Notes under the pieces: model-generated | Seen by the model: the letters and a program-made list of their open reading frames with translations, nothing else | Told to the model about the DNA's origin: nothing | Databases searched by the model: none | Position numbers and translations under genes: made by a program | Shown: piece after piece, positions 45,160 to 57,166 of the stretch | Position numbering within the stretch: the stretch's first letter is position 1 | Layout: each line of letters starts with the position of its first letter | DNA from: Gnetum montanum | Lineage: Eukaryota; Streptophyta; Gnetopsida; Gnetales; Gnetaceae | Assembly (NCBI GenBank): GCA_015680685.1 | Contig: MNCI01023332.1 | Span: 129,163 to 193,162 of the forward strand | DNA: 64,000 nt | Direction: 5' to 3'

Positions 45160-47076
45160 TAGGTGCTTACCATCTGTTTAATTGTGGGTTTAGTGAATAC
45201 ACCCCAGACTCCTGAAGATGTGAGATTACTAGGCAACATCCTTTAGGATGATCATATTGGCATATCTCACATCCGCCATCATTATCTATGTTCAAATCCA
45301 CAACTTCTTCAATGATGGCAACTTTGGCTTTACCTTTGTTACATGTAGACTCAGTTTCTTTCCTTTTCCTTCTCTCTCGATCACTACTTTGCTCTTTAGA
45401 CTCCTTGACTATTTTTAGAACGACTTGAAATTTATCATCTAGGGAGTCTCGCATTTGATCTACCTTTGCCAATACATCTAATGCAAACATTTGAATGGGC
45501 AAAGTCTTACTATTCACCATCTCTTCAAGTGGTGACTCTTCTTCATCTTCACAAAATGTAACTTCCCTCTTTCAGAGGGAAGGATACCTATTGTATTAAT
45601 TTTCACTTTCTCTTTTCCTTAACTCACCTTCCTCCTTGGAAACTTGCTCCAAAAATCTTTGTATTTGATGGATTCTGAGCTTAGATAGCCTTCCTTGGGC
45701 ATAAGTCCCAAGGGATCTTCGCATTTCATACCTACGCCCATCCACAAGATGGTGTAGTTGTTCCCTATGTGAGTAACCATGGTTAGGAAAACAATGTAAT
45801 AATGCATAATATCATCCCATGGTAGCATCCAAGGGTCTGTGTCCTCCTTGTTTCCATCATTGGATTCACCTATGTAGGTTGGACACTCGAGAGTACATTT
45901 GATACTTATCGTTGAATAACTCTAACATGGTACTTCATTGAGGAATCAATTCTGGTTCTAAGGACCAGTACCAGCTTTTCACTTCCTTGATCAGTGTCTG
46001 TGGAATCAACTTTAGTTTTTGCCTCTTTTCTCTATATTTTGCAAGGCACATGCATCATGAAATGCTTCTAGATGGTTTTGAGGATCACCATTCTATCCCA
46101 CTTCAAATCGTGGGATGTTGTTCATGTCTAGTCTTTTGATCCTACTATCCTTCTGGTGCCTTGTCAAAATTCTAATAGCCTCTATTATATCTAACATACT
46201 TCAGGTGACAAGTAGGGGTTCATCATGATCATATTGTCTATGGCGTCTATGATGCCTATGTTGTTCCCTACTCTCCTCCTTTTGTGATGTATTTCTCTGA
46301 AATGCCCTCATCCCCTTTCTCGACTATTTTGTATATGATCTTTCTTTTACTTACCATTGTTCTCATGGTCTTTCCTTTTGCGAATGCATTTGGATCCTGA
46401 AGGAGAGGGAAAAGGAGATGATGGAGGTGAAGAGGAAGGAGGACTGGCACCATGATGGCACCTATCACTTTTTCTTTGATGGTCTTGGCCTCGATCGTGG
46501 TTATGATCAGAATGTCCATCAATGTCACATGTTTGTGTTCCTTTTTTGGACCCTTTGTATCCGTTGGTATCAAAACCTAGGTTATGAATAGTTGAGTAAA
46601 GATTCTGATATACAACTCCTTAACCGAAGTCAATGAGAGGAACATCGTTTTTTGGAAAACCTCCTGAGGTAGGTTCATCACCCTCATTTTCGCTTTCCCT
46701 TCATAAATTTAGAATGCCTCTCATGTTGTAAGTCCATTTGATGTTGTGCCTCGATGGGTCAATACTCTCTCAAGTCATGTTCATGCACAACGTACTCTGC
46801 CTGTAAGTGCTGCATACTAATTCATGTGAGAGCATGAAGAAGCATGCTTGGAACTGAGTGATCGGGAGGTAACACAATGTTACCTTCTAAATCACACTAA
46901 CACAGTTGTTCATCCTGGTGGAGGATAAAGGTAAAGTTTGGTATATACTCATCAGGATGAGTGTATACCACAGGAAACTGTTGGGGCACTGGCAGGTCAT
47001 CATGTGTATTATGCCTCTGATTGTTCATTATGTCAAACCTAGTCAGTGAAGCACTCTCATAAGAAGAAGGAGATAT
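45160..47076 (-). pseudogene. I gag (decayed, start codon lost)
   Basis: At the position of the family's start ATG (about 47074-47076) the codon is ATA. Recognisable parts: DEQL...GNIVLPPDHS-like capsid start (46850-46940), GTYAQGRLSKLRIHQIQRF-like sequence near 45650-45720, and the nucleocapsid CEICQYDHPKGCC within 45167-45520. Frameshifts and stops separate the parts. Confidence 0.72.
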
Positions 47077-47193
47077 GATTGATTATTTAGTGTGAAATAT
47101 GTTTTTTCAATGATTGTAGGATAACTAACCCTAAGGGTTCATTCCAACAATGAAAAGATTTTCTAAGTTCTAATAAGCGCACACACAACAAAA

Positions 47194-47211
47194 TCCCTAG
47201 TAGCAGCGCCA
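47194..47211 (-). other. Primer-binding site of I (decayed)
   Basis: The minus strand reads TGGCGCTGCTACTAGGGA, a degraded tRNA-Asp complement in the expected place. Part of it is repeated after the N at 47250. Confidence 0.7.
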
Positions 47212-47299
47212 ATGATGAGTAGCGAGGTACCCCTACACCCAACCATACGNCAGTAGCGCCAATGATGAGTAGCGAGGTACCCCTACACCCAACCATACG
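47201..47299. other. Duplicated 49-50 bp around an N (assembly join)
   Basis: The segment from the primer site into the LTR (CAGTAGCGCCAATGATGAGT ... CCATACG) is present on both sides of the single N at 47250, nearly identical. The paired LTR at 14163 has one copy. This looks like two contigs joined without merging their overlap. Confidence 0.85.
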
Positions 47300-48098
47300 A
47301 ATACAAGCATTCACATGTGATTTGGTCGAAATCCAAGGATTAAGTGCTTATGCGCTTATGCAGAACAAGGATGGGTTATGCAATCATTGTTTTCCCAAGC
47401 TTACTTGTAAGGCACAATTGTATAGTTAAGTAATCTTGAGGTATATGATTTTTATGCTTTTTATGTTTTATATTCCTGGTGCTTAAAGTGGAAAAATGAA
47501 ATAATTTAATAACTAATTTGACTTAACTAGTTAACTATTCTCTAACTAGTCCTAACACCAGCATTCGTTCCCACTTGCCGAACACATCCTGAACCAGTGT
47601 AACACTACTGGGATCACCAAACGCTAGTCATTACTAGGTTATTAAGTGTTCCACGTATGCTCGAATTGGTTGTACTGAGTGTGCTAATTCATTGATAATT
47701 TATGAGTCAAGAGAAATAACATTAATTAACTAATGAGAGTAGAAAATAATAGTAAATAACATTTAAATGAAATAATTAAGCTATTCTGAATGTTGCAAGG
47801 TTTATCACAAAGTTCATTTTTATTTCCAGACATAAGGTGTGCTCAGGTACACAATGTTCAAATAAAGATCTATTCACTTTATGACTCCTACTATGGACAC
47901 TCAGAAATAATTCTAACTTTGGAAAGGGAAAACTGTAAGAGTTTTGCTAAGGGACTAAGAAACTAACTATGAAACCAAAGTACCCCTATCTCTTATTTAT
48001 AAGTGACAAGATAAGTTTCAATATCGTATGTCCAATATGGCTTTGGCAACTCCGATATCGTAGGTCCGATATCACGAGTTTGATATAGTGACTCATCA
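47213..48098 (-). repeat. 5' LTR of I
   Basis: With the duplicated segment removed (true start equivalent to 47263) it is 836 bp, against 837 bp for 14163-14999, and ends GTGACTCATCA. TATA box at 47994-48001, minus strand. Array words GATATCGTAGG and GATATCACG lie between 48015 and 48090. Confidence 0.88.
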
Positions 48099-48103
48099 AG
48101 TGG
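48099..48103. repeat. Target duplication of I, right copy
   Basis: AGTGG, paired with GGTGG at 14158-14162. Confidence 0.85.
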
Positions 48104-49210
48104 CAAGTGGCGAGTTTGCATCAATTTTAGGCTACTGAATATGGCAACATTCAAGGATCATTTTCCATTGCCATTTATTAATCAAGTGCTCGACAAAATC
48201 TCTGGGCATTGCTACTACAGCTTTCTTGATGGTTATAGTGGCTATAACCAAATCCAAATTGCACCAGAGAACCAAGCAAAAACAACATTCACGAGTCCCT
48301 ACAAGACTTTTGCATATCGTAACATGCTATTTGGTCTATGTAATGCTCCTACCACATTTCAACGCCTGGTCCTAAACATTTTCAACAACAATCGATAGTG
48401 ATGTGGAAGTCTTCATGGATGACTTCTCCGCTTATGGAGCTACATTTGAGCAAGCCCTAAACAGCCTTGAGCAAGTGCTAAAATGATGTGTCAAAACCAA
48501 CTTGCAGCTCAACTAGCAAAAAAGTCACCTCATGGTCCAAGAGAGCATTGTACTAGGTACAGAATCTCGCAAGCAAGAATTGAGGTAGACACTGAGAAAA
48601 TAAGAGTCATCCAAGGAATAACCCACTAGCTAGAAACAGTTAAAGATGTTTGGTCATTCCTTGGACATACTAGCTACTACCAGTGATTCATAAAGAATTT
48701 CTCTAAGATTTCAAAACCATTGGTAGAGCTAAAAAAGAAAGATGATTCCTTTGTCTGGACTACAAAATTTAAGAAAGAATTCCAGCAACTAAAAAAAAAG
48801 CTTGTAGAAACTTCAATCCTACAAGCACCTAACTAGTCCAGACCATTTCATATCATGACGTATGCATCGAATTATGCCTCGAGAGCTATGCTAATGCAAT
48901 TAGATGATAAGAAATGTCCATGCTACATCCATTGTGCCAGTCGAAGCATTGTGGATGCACAACTAAACTACACCACTACAGAAAAAGAATTGATGGTGGT
49001 GGTGTTTGCTCTAGGAAGTTCAAGCATTATGTGCTTGGATACAAGGTGTTTGTGCACACAGATCACAATGCCATCTGTTTCTTAATGAATAAGCCAATAG
49101 TGAGCCCCGTGTCATACGGTGGCTAGTGATCTTACAAGAATTCGATCTTACAATTGTAGATCGAAAGGGCACTGAGAATGTGGTCACTAATCACTTATCT
49201 TAATTGCAAT
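48104..49210 (+). pseudogene. B reverse transcriptase (remainder) and RNase H (decayed)
   Basis: It continues B's RT from the break: KWRVCINFRLLNMATFKDHF, FLDGYSGYNQIQIAPENQAK, FGLCNAPTTFQRLVLN, then after a stop and frame change VEVFMDDFSAYGATFEQAL (about 48405-48460). RNase H: NYTTTEKELMVVVFAL, then, one frame away, [27 protein letters not shown] near 49190. FMDD is conserved. Confidence 0.83.
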
Positions 49211-50590
49211 GGAATGACAAAGAGGAAGAAAGCACATTATCTAATACATTTCCTAATGAACTCCACTTTGCTATAGTGGTAACTAAATAAATGCCCAATG
49301 AGCCAAAATGGTATGATGGCATTCTCACCTATCTTCTTACTTAGGAGATGCCACAAGGGTTGGACCACAAAAAGATGCAATAGTTTCTTCACTAGGTAAA
49401 GCACTTTATGCAGATCAATGAACACATCTACAAGTTGTGTGCTGATGACTTAGTTCATTGGTGTGTCCCTAATGTTGATCAACTACACATTCTCCAAGAT
49501 GCTCATGAAGGTCCTTGTGGATAACACTATGCTGGAAGACACATGGTCATTAAAATCCTGATGGCAAGGTAGTATTGGCCAACACTATTCAAGGATGCCC
49601 ATTGTTATGTCTACTCTTATGAATGATGCCAATGAAATGGTGGAATGACTACTCAAATGGAGAAACCTCAACAATGGATTCAATCACTAGTACCCTTCAA
49701 CATTTGGGGCATTGACTTCATGGGTCCCATCATGCCCATGTCAAATGGAAAGGCATACATCATAGTCATTTTTGGCTATTGTACAAAATGGGCAGAAGCA
49801 GCAGTTGTCATTGACTATACATCTTCAACTGCTAGCTTGTTTGTACAAAAAAACATTGTAAATAGGTTTGGTGTGCCACATGCATTAATTTCTAATAATG
49901 AAAATCACTTTATAGGCACTACTTTTCAAAATCTCATACAACACTTGGGGGTTGAACACAAACTTACAAAACCTTACCATCCCCAAGCTAACAGTCAAGT
50001 TGAGGTTACCAATAGGAAAATCACAAGGATACTAACAAGAACTGTTAGCAAGTACAGGAAATATTAGAGCATAAAATTGAACGATGCCCTTGGGCCTACC
50101 ACTCAACTTGGAAACTTCTTATAGGCTATTCTCTGTATGAGCTTGTGTACGGAAAATTACCAACACTTCCCATTCAATCTAAGCTCCATACACTTTCAAC
50201 AACTTGTGACCTTGACCTCAACTTCAGTCTAGCCCAAAAAGAATGATTAATAAATCTCAACCTACTAGACAAAAATCAATTAGTAGCCTTATCATATAAC
50301 AAGTTGCATAAGGCATATAACAAAAAGCTTCATGATTTGAAAATCAAAAAATTCAAATTCCAATAGAGAGATAAGGTTCTTTATTGGAACCCCACACACA
50401 TACCTTAATAAACCAAGTTCCAAACATTGTGGGAAGGACCTTACATCATTTATGAAATTTTCCTTTCTGGGACCATGATGATCTATAAACCTAAGAGCCT
50501 AAACAAAAAATAGCTGGTCAACATTCAACAAATCAAACCTTTCCATGAGCATACACCAACTAACACAACAAACACCTCATTAGATGGACA
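49211..50590 (+). pseudogene. B integrase (decayed)
   Basis: The zinc-domain region (about 49420-49630) is broken. The core, 49645-50067, is open for 140 codons: WGIDFMGPIMPMSNGKAYII keeps the first Asp; the second reads ISNNENHF where relatives have DNG; the Glu is present in NSQVEVTNRKITR. The C-terminal block (50330-50590) has EGPYIIYEIFLSG-like sequence and ends near SHGGDGH. Confidence 0.8.
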
Positions 50591-52550
50591 ACCACACTCC
50601 ATATTTTGGATCTCCTCCTTTCAACTTAGTCATGGGGGAGATGGCCACTCATGCTAATCATTTAACTAGCTCCTTAGTTTTTCAATTCTTTTTATTTTAC
50701 ATATTTTTTATTTTTCAACTTTTTGTTTTACACATTCTTTATTTTACATCTTTTTGTTTTTATGCTATTAATCTTTTCTAATTTTTCTTTTACACCATCA
50801 TTAGTACATTTGCTATTTCTTGAATATTTTACACTTTCTTTTATCTTTTATTTTATTCTATTTGGTATAATTTTCTAACTTTTTATTAATAAGTGCTAGG
50901 TACAATGATAATGCATTACTTGATGGTGGTATGTACTATTTTTGTTATTTGATTGTAGGTGTTTGGTTTCTAGCTTTGAATTTCAGTACGGATAATTAGG
51001 AAATGGTTTCTTTTTCATCCAACAGGCAATGAATCCACAACATCCACCCATCCACACACTCTATGGTTTTTCTTATTTTGGAAATGTGTAGTCCCTTTTT
51101 CATTAATAAAAATTTAATAAATTTGTAACTTGGGTAGTTTCCGGAATTCGGAAGGATTCAAGGTTTGAATAGGTTGTGACTTCAAGGGGATTTAGTATTC
51201 TTTGTGCTTTGTTGCTTGCCTAGGTGCATGTGTGTTTTCATGAATTTCTTACCATTCCATGCCAATCAATAAAGGAAGTTGAATAAGTCCTTGCATGGTG
51301 TGGTTCTCATCAAAAAAAATGATGAGAATTCAAAGCACACCCCTTGGACAAAATAAAAGCATATGTCCTTGCATGGTGTGGTTCTCATTAGAAGGTAAAA
51401 AAGAAAGATGAGGATTCAAAGCACATCCCTTGGACGAAATAAATGTATGTGTCTTTGCATGGTGTGGTTTCCATTTCAAAAAAAAATAATGAGAATTCAA
51501 AGCACATCCCTTAGATAGAATAAATGAGCTACAAGCACTCGTTATGAGACTTGTCTTCTCTAACTAAGGCCCTTTCTCACTTCCTAATTCTTCTCTAATA
51601 AAAAATGGTGGTTGTTCTGTAAGAGCACTCTTATGTCTCAGGGGATGGATTGGTCTTAAAATATCAATGTGAAGTCACTGAATGTGGTCGGTTTTGGGCT
51701 AGACTAAGCATGGATCCCATCAAGTCATTTAACCACAAAATCCACAAGGGACTTCATGTGATTGTAATTAAGAACTCCATTCCACTCTCTCTCTCATCCA
51801 TCTATGCTTCCCATATCTCACCTCACTGTTGGTTTTATGTTTTGGTTCAATGTCCTGGTTTGATGTGTCAGAATTCTTAGTTAGTTTCTTCTAGGTTTTT
51901 GTATTTAACCTTCTGTAACCATTAATCATCCATGGAGCCCACAGACTCTTTGGTTTGAAGTTATGCAAGGGCATAAAGGCATGTGCCTACTTTGGGGAGG
52001 ACCCACTTGCATATCTTTTAGTCGGGTTAGTTAAGTTCTTTACCCTTAGACACTCTAACAATCAAATTCTTTTCTTTACCCCATCATTGACATCCAATTA
52101 TGCACATCTTTACAACAGTTTTCAATGAATTCTTCTTTTTATTGTTGAGAACTCTTATATCCTCCTCAAATATTTCCTTATGTTGAGGTTATCTAATCTA
52201 CCTTATTTGTTAGCCTTCCCTCTAACACTACAAAAGGAACCAATCTATCACAATCACAACCTAGCTAAGTGTTACCATCGATGAGATAAGGCATTTAACA
52301 GCTATGTGTTACACATTGCATACTAATTCATAATTTTCTTATGATTGCAGTGGGAAGCATGGACTGGAAGCAGAACTATCTTCACCAACGATGATGTAGC
52401 AATACCACACAATATGGACCAATCGTGATTCTTGGATCTCTTCTCTCTCTCATTCTTCTATTTCCAAGAGGTATTGGATGTTAACATTCTCTAGGGTGTT
52501 CACTTCTCTCATCATGAACATCTAATGTTGTAAAAATTATAATTCCATAC
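50591..52550 (+). other. 3' non-coding region of B
   Basis: It contains T-rich 'ttttgttttacacattctt' repeats (50660-50770), the conserved CTTTGGGGAGGACCCACTTG block (51990-52010), and a threefold 80-bp repeat (51289-51530). No gene is recognised. Confidence 0.65.
51289..51535 (+). repeat. Three tandem copies of an approximately 80-bp unit
   Basis: Units start with TTGCATGGTGTGGTT at 51291, 51369 and 51455, each followed by GAATTCAAAGCACA(C/T)CCCTT. The related elements G (near 59265) and I (near 16375) have one copy of the GCATGGTGTGGTT block on the minus strand. Confidence 0.85.
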
Positions 52551-53300
52551 ACTCGAGCACTTAGAGTCTATTGTTTTAATTAAGTCAGTTTGTATGCAAT
52601 CAATAATCCCATAGCTACCCAATATTTTGTAAAAAACTTGTTCCTCCTCTTCTTCACTTGATGATAAGTTTTCATTCAGTCATGAAGGTATGATGAATAA
52701 GTTTTTGGCATTGGCCATGACATCGCGTACGTGACGTCAAGGTCTAGCTGCAACATCACATATACAACATCAGGGTATATACCTCGAGTTTATAAATACC
52801 ACTTGGGCACTCAAACTCTATTATTTCAATTAAGTTAGTTTGTATGCAGTCAATAATCCCATACCTACCCAATATTTTGTAAATAACTTGTTCCTCCTCT
52901 TCTTCACTCGAGGATGAGTTTTTATTCAGTTGTGAAGGTATGATGAACACATTTTTGGCATTGGTCATGACATCGCATACACAATGTTGGGGTCCAACTC
53001 TGACATCACATATGCAACATCAGCGTATATACCCCAAGTTTATAAATACCACTTGGGCACTCAGAGTCTATTATTTCAATTAAGTCAGTTTGTATGTAAT
53101 CAATAATCCCATACCTACCCAATATTTTGTAAAGAACTTCTTCCTTCTCTTCTTCACTCAAGGATAAGTTTTCATTCAATCGTGAAGGTATGATGAACAC
53201 ATTTTTGGCATTGGTTGTGACATCGTGTATGTGACATCGGGGTCCAACTACGACATCTTATATGCAATGTCAAGGTATATACCCCAAGTTTATAAATACT
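52551..53300 (+). repeat. Three 250-bp copies spanning 3' region, PPT, U3 start and TATA
   Basis: Each unit has 3'-region sequence, the tract before the LTR (GAAGGTA), the LTR start TGATGAA..., and TATAAATAC. LTR starts fall at 52691, 52941 and 53191 and TATA boxes at 52791, 53041 and 53291, each exactly 250 apart. Only the last copy continues into the rest of the LTR. The 5' LTR of B has one copy. Confidence 0.9.
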
Positions 53301-54031
53301 ACACCTGGGCTCCAATTTTGCATAGTTTTGAAGTTAGTTTTCATTCAAAATAGCAAAGCTCTTATTGTTTCTTCTCTCTATAATTAGAATATTTTCTAAG
53401 TGCACACAGAAGGTGTCTAAGTGTGTACAGTTCTTTGTTCGAGCACTAATGTACCTGAGCGTAGCAGTGTGATGGAAATAAAATGAACCCTTTGAACAAT
53501 CCTTGCAGCACTAACAATAGATTAAGATTTTCTTTAATGCATTTTACTTTCTTTTCCTTTACTTTAATGCATTTGAATTAAGCAATTTGTTTCTAGAAAT
53601 TAATGAACACAAGCACAACCACTTCGAGCATTCATATAGTACTTGGTAACCCAACAATACTTAATGTTTAGTAGCCCAGCAGTGCTATATGTGTTTAGGA
53701 TGTGTCCAGAAAAGTGGGGCGGTTATTTGTGTTAGGCTAGCTAGGTAGTAGATGAATTAGATCTTCAATTACTTTACCATTTACTCTTGTTGTAAGCGAT
53801 TACATCTATAAAACACAAAACAATAAAAACCATATACCTCAATTACACTTAAACCATACCCTTGAACTTCACGAGTGTAGTTGGGAAGACAATGAACATT
53901 CTCAACATCCATTTCACTTCCTAGAAGAGCTAGTGCATTAGATAACTATTGGTCCACGAAATTCCACCGGATTACATATAATGCCTTAGTGATTCGTATG
54001 GTTGGGCATAGGGGTACCTCATCGCTCATCA
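53191..54031 (+). repeat. 3' LTR of B
   Basis: 841 bp from TGATGAACACATTTTTGGC to TACCTCATCGCTCATCA, matching 9677-10516. TATA box at 53291-53298. Followed by the target duplication CTAGA. Confidence 0.88.
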
Positions 54032-54036
54032 CTAGA

Positions 54037-55619
54037 CATCTTCTCTATTTCACTAGCCATTAAAGATCTACATAAGATTTAAAAATATTTCTTCTTTGTG
54101 TCATTTCAATTACAACAAGATTAATTAATGATGTGTCAAAGACTCCATTTTCATTTTGTAAATCAATTCACAATTGGAAAATATATTGTGTCTTTTAGCT
54201 ATTTTTTTTTTCTTTGTGCTATATATGTTGTAAGGAAATAACAATAATAATTAAGGTATGGAACTTAATGAATTTGAAGATCATTTATAAGAAGTGTTTC
54301 CAAATTGACATTTACATTTCCAAGTTAAAGCATTTCCTACACATGGTAAAGTGATATAGTTTTGGAAATTGAAGTTATATACTTATAAATTAAGAAATTT
54401 AAGATTTTGTATGTTTCATAATTTGCATCTTTTTTTGTTTCCAAATTATGATGTCTTGCTTGAAGATGAGGATGATGCAATGCAAAATGTAAAATATGTA
54501 GTAAATTTTTATTCAATGTAACATGAAAAACACTTTAAAACAATGATTTTGACTACTTGATTTTTACAAGGTTTTTCAAAGCATCTTGTTATTTCTTTTA
54601 ATGTTTTTGTTTAAAAAAAGTTTTTATGCTTGCATTCTATGCATATCTTTGTTGTTTAAAAGAGAACACAATCTATAAAAGGATTATAAGATTCTCTCAA
54701 AATTTTCACCTTATACAAGAAAAGATCTTTCTCTAATATATTTAATATTCATAAATATATTTCCATTTAATGTTATAAACAACCATTCTGGTAATTTGAA
54801 GATATAACTTAAAATATTTAACTATTTATAAAAACTCTTAAATGTTTAAATATAGAAGTTTGGATCATTTCTTTATTTTTATTATATATATATTTTCATA
54901 TGAAGCATTTATTAATTACCAATAGAATAAAGCTATTTTAAAAGCCTATTCAACTTCACTTAAGAAAGAGATTTCACCTCTAGAAACTAGACAAGATTTA
55001 TTAAAGTGGTTAAGAGTGAAAGTGAAATAATGTTAATATCATTTCAATTTTTCCATCACATTTTTTAAGTGATATAATGGTTTTTTTTTTCATGTCATTT
55101 GATTTCACAGCTTCCTTTATTTTGTCAAGTGGGATGCATCCAATAAAACATATCATTTGTCGTTCATTGAGATTTCATGAACATAACATATGATTTACTT
55201 AAGATGATTCTAGTATTTAATCATTTATATTGATAATTTAAACATTGATATAATTTAATTTTTTAAATGTAAATGCCAGGTTTCTTAGAGTTTAGCAAGG
55301 ATATTGCTATCCAAAATCCCCCATCATGTCCTTTGAGATTTGAAAACTTGGAATAGATAGAAATTGATAAAGAAATATTTCATGGATTCCAGCTGATCAT
55401 AGAGCTAATTTTAAAAAGGGGAAGCAAAGATATCATTAGTTAAAGACAAAATTTTATTTACAGCATAGTAATTATCACACATTTAAACTTGATGAAATGT
55501 TGCGTATTAACAATTACTTGAGAGAACTAAGTTTCATTATTTCATTTTTGTTCTTTTCAATTTTTATGTTTTTAGAAGAAGATATTTTCGAAATATTTAT
55601 TCATTATTTCTTAATATAA
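54037..55619. other. AT-rich DNA right of B
   Basis: No intact gene. The first 190 bp resemble 9064-9220 left of B. The rest is AT-rich, with fragments that may belong to the upstream part of the MULE-like gene (a segment near 55270-55440 reads FFLEFSKDIAIQNPP-like sequence), but I cannot support a call. Confidence 0.5.
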
Positions 55620-56640
55620 AATTTCTGGATATTGGTATGCATATGATCCTAATGATGAAGTACTTTGAAATCCTAATCACAAAAATGTTGGAAGATCAAT
55701 CTCATGTCAAGGTTGTCAATGTCACTTTACAATATTCAAAATATGACTTGATGAATCAGAGCTATTAACTAAATATAAAAGTTGTAATCATTCTAAAAGA
55801 TTGAATACTTATTATCATGGATGTTTTTATACATCTACAATTGAATGTATATTATATGTATCTCATATTTCTTGAGAGGTAAGAAGTTGGTTAATTTCTC
55901 TTTATGGTGCTGAAATGACAATCGATGCAGCCTATGAGTTATATAATGAATATAAAAGATCAGCATAACACTTCCCTTGTGCTTGAGCATGACATAATCT
56001 TAGTAAGGAGAATATTGCAACAATATTTTGAGTACAAATAATTCCAAAATTTTCAAAGCATAATAATGAGGCATTGAGTATTGAAGAGGATTTTTCAAAC
56101 TATTTTCACTATTGGCTTGACACAAATAAAGAACCTTTTATAATAGGGATTCAAACATCTTTTATGAAACACTTCATGATCAAATATGCAAATGGATTCA
56201 TCTAATGTACCCAATATTTTTCTAATAATATTATTTTTTTTCTTTGGGTTCAACACCTCCCCTCCCCAAGTATCCAATTGGAAGTATACTAGCTATGGAT
56301 TGAATCTTCAACACAAATAAATATAAGGTTTATATTAATTTATATTAATTATTTTATTCTTATGAATAGCTAACTAATTTAATTTCTTACATTATTTACT
56401 CTACACTATTATGGCATTTAATAGTCATCAAATTGGTGTTCTAATTGCTTGGATCATTTCTTGTCATAATACCAAAAATGACTTACAGAATTGGTTAACT
56501 ACTTTAGTGGCTAATATTAGAAAAGTGAAATCAGATTAGTTAGTAAGTGCATTTTTACTTGACGATGCTCTTGCTAAGATTAATGCAATTAGGCATTTTT
56601 ATTACCTATTTTAAAAACTATAATTGATACTAATAGTGAA
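55620..56640 (+). pseudogene. Decayed MULE-type transposase gene
   Basis: Plus-strand fragments in order: a cysteine-bearing CQGCQCHFTIF (about 55710); FIIGIQTSFMKHFMIKYANG (about 56135-56200); MAFNSHQIGVLIAWIIS (about 56410); NDLQNWLTTLVANIRK (about 56475); and SAFLLDDALAKINAIR (about 56545-56595). The run 'GIQT...', then 'GV.IAWII', then '.DDA.A.I.AIR' is the order seen in the transposase core of plant MULE/FAR1-type proteins. Many stops; no terminal inverted repeats recognised. Confidence 0.5.
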
Positions 56641-57166
56641 TAATTATTAATTATGATTTTTTATTATAATTAAGAAATAGGTTTTAATGTATATTTGTGT
56701 GTCTAACACATATTTCATTCATCGTTGAAGAACATTAGAACAAAATAATGTACTAACATTTTTCATTATCTTTTAAGCCTTCTTGAAATAATGGAAGATA
56801 TTGATGTTCAACAACAATTAAAAAATTTGTTTTCCTTATACAAAAGTTGTTCAACCAAAATTCCTTGACTACTTTTGTCAAACATGGATAGAGAATGACA
56901 AAATAAGTATGTATACATTATTTATGACTTTGGTTATATTTTTAATATAAACATTTCCTTATTTACCATTTTTCTACTTACAATGCAAATATGTAGGTCA
57001 AGTTTTACAAATTTCAAGGGGAAATAAGCATAAAACTAAAACATCTATAGAGAGCTATCATGTTCTTCTAAAGATTGCATTACTCGCAAATCGAAAAAAA
57101 AGGTGGTATTGTCATATTAATTGGTTAATTTGGAGCTTATTTAAAGTAAAGTCCTATTTTTGAAAT
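56641..57166. other. AT-rich DNA up to element G
   Basis: No gene is recognised; it may hold further downstream fragments of the MULE-like gene. GAAAT at 57162-57166 is the flank of G's LTR and a candidate target duplication whose partner is lost. Confidence 0.45.

Larger units (their letters stand above)
14163..48098 (-). mobile_element. Athila-like LTR retrotransposon I (second level)
   Basis: Inserted in the RT of B, in reverse orientation. LTRs lie at 14163-14999 and 47263-48098, and the internal part is split by D (16711-40633). Emptied length is about 10.0 kb including a 50-bp artefact near 47250. From right to left: 5' LTR, primer site, gag, protease, RT, RNase H, integrase, 3' non-coding region, 3' LTR. 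Frames are broken, but the catalytic DNG of integrase and FLDGYSGYNQI of RT remain. Confidence 0.9.
9677..54031 (+). mobile_element. Athila-like LTR retrotransposon B (outermost host of the nest)
   Basis: B is split by element I at 14163-48098. The left half has the 5' LTR, primer site, gag, protease and the first part of RT. The right half (from 48104) has the rest of RT, RNase H, integrase, 3' non-coding region and 3' LTR. RT reads KKGG up to the break and continues GKWRV after it, so the halves are one gene. Emptied length is about 10.4 kb. LTRs are 840 and 841 bp. Coding regions carry many stops and frameshifts. Confidence 0.88.

Noticed and set aside
52691-53300. Three nested insertions of the same LTR end
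   Set aside because: Spacing is exactly 250 bp and includes internal 3'-region sequence each time, so it is a tandem duplication, not separate insertions.
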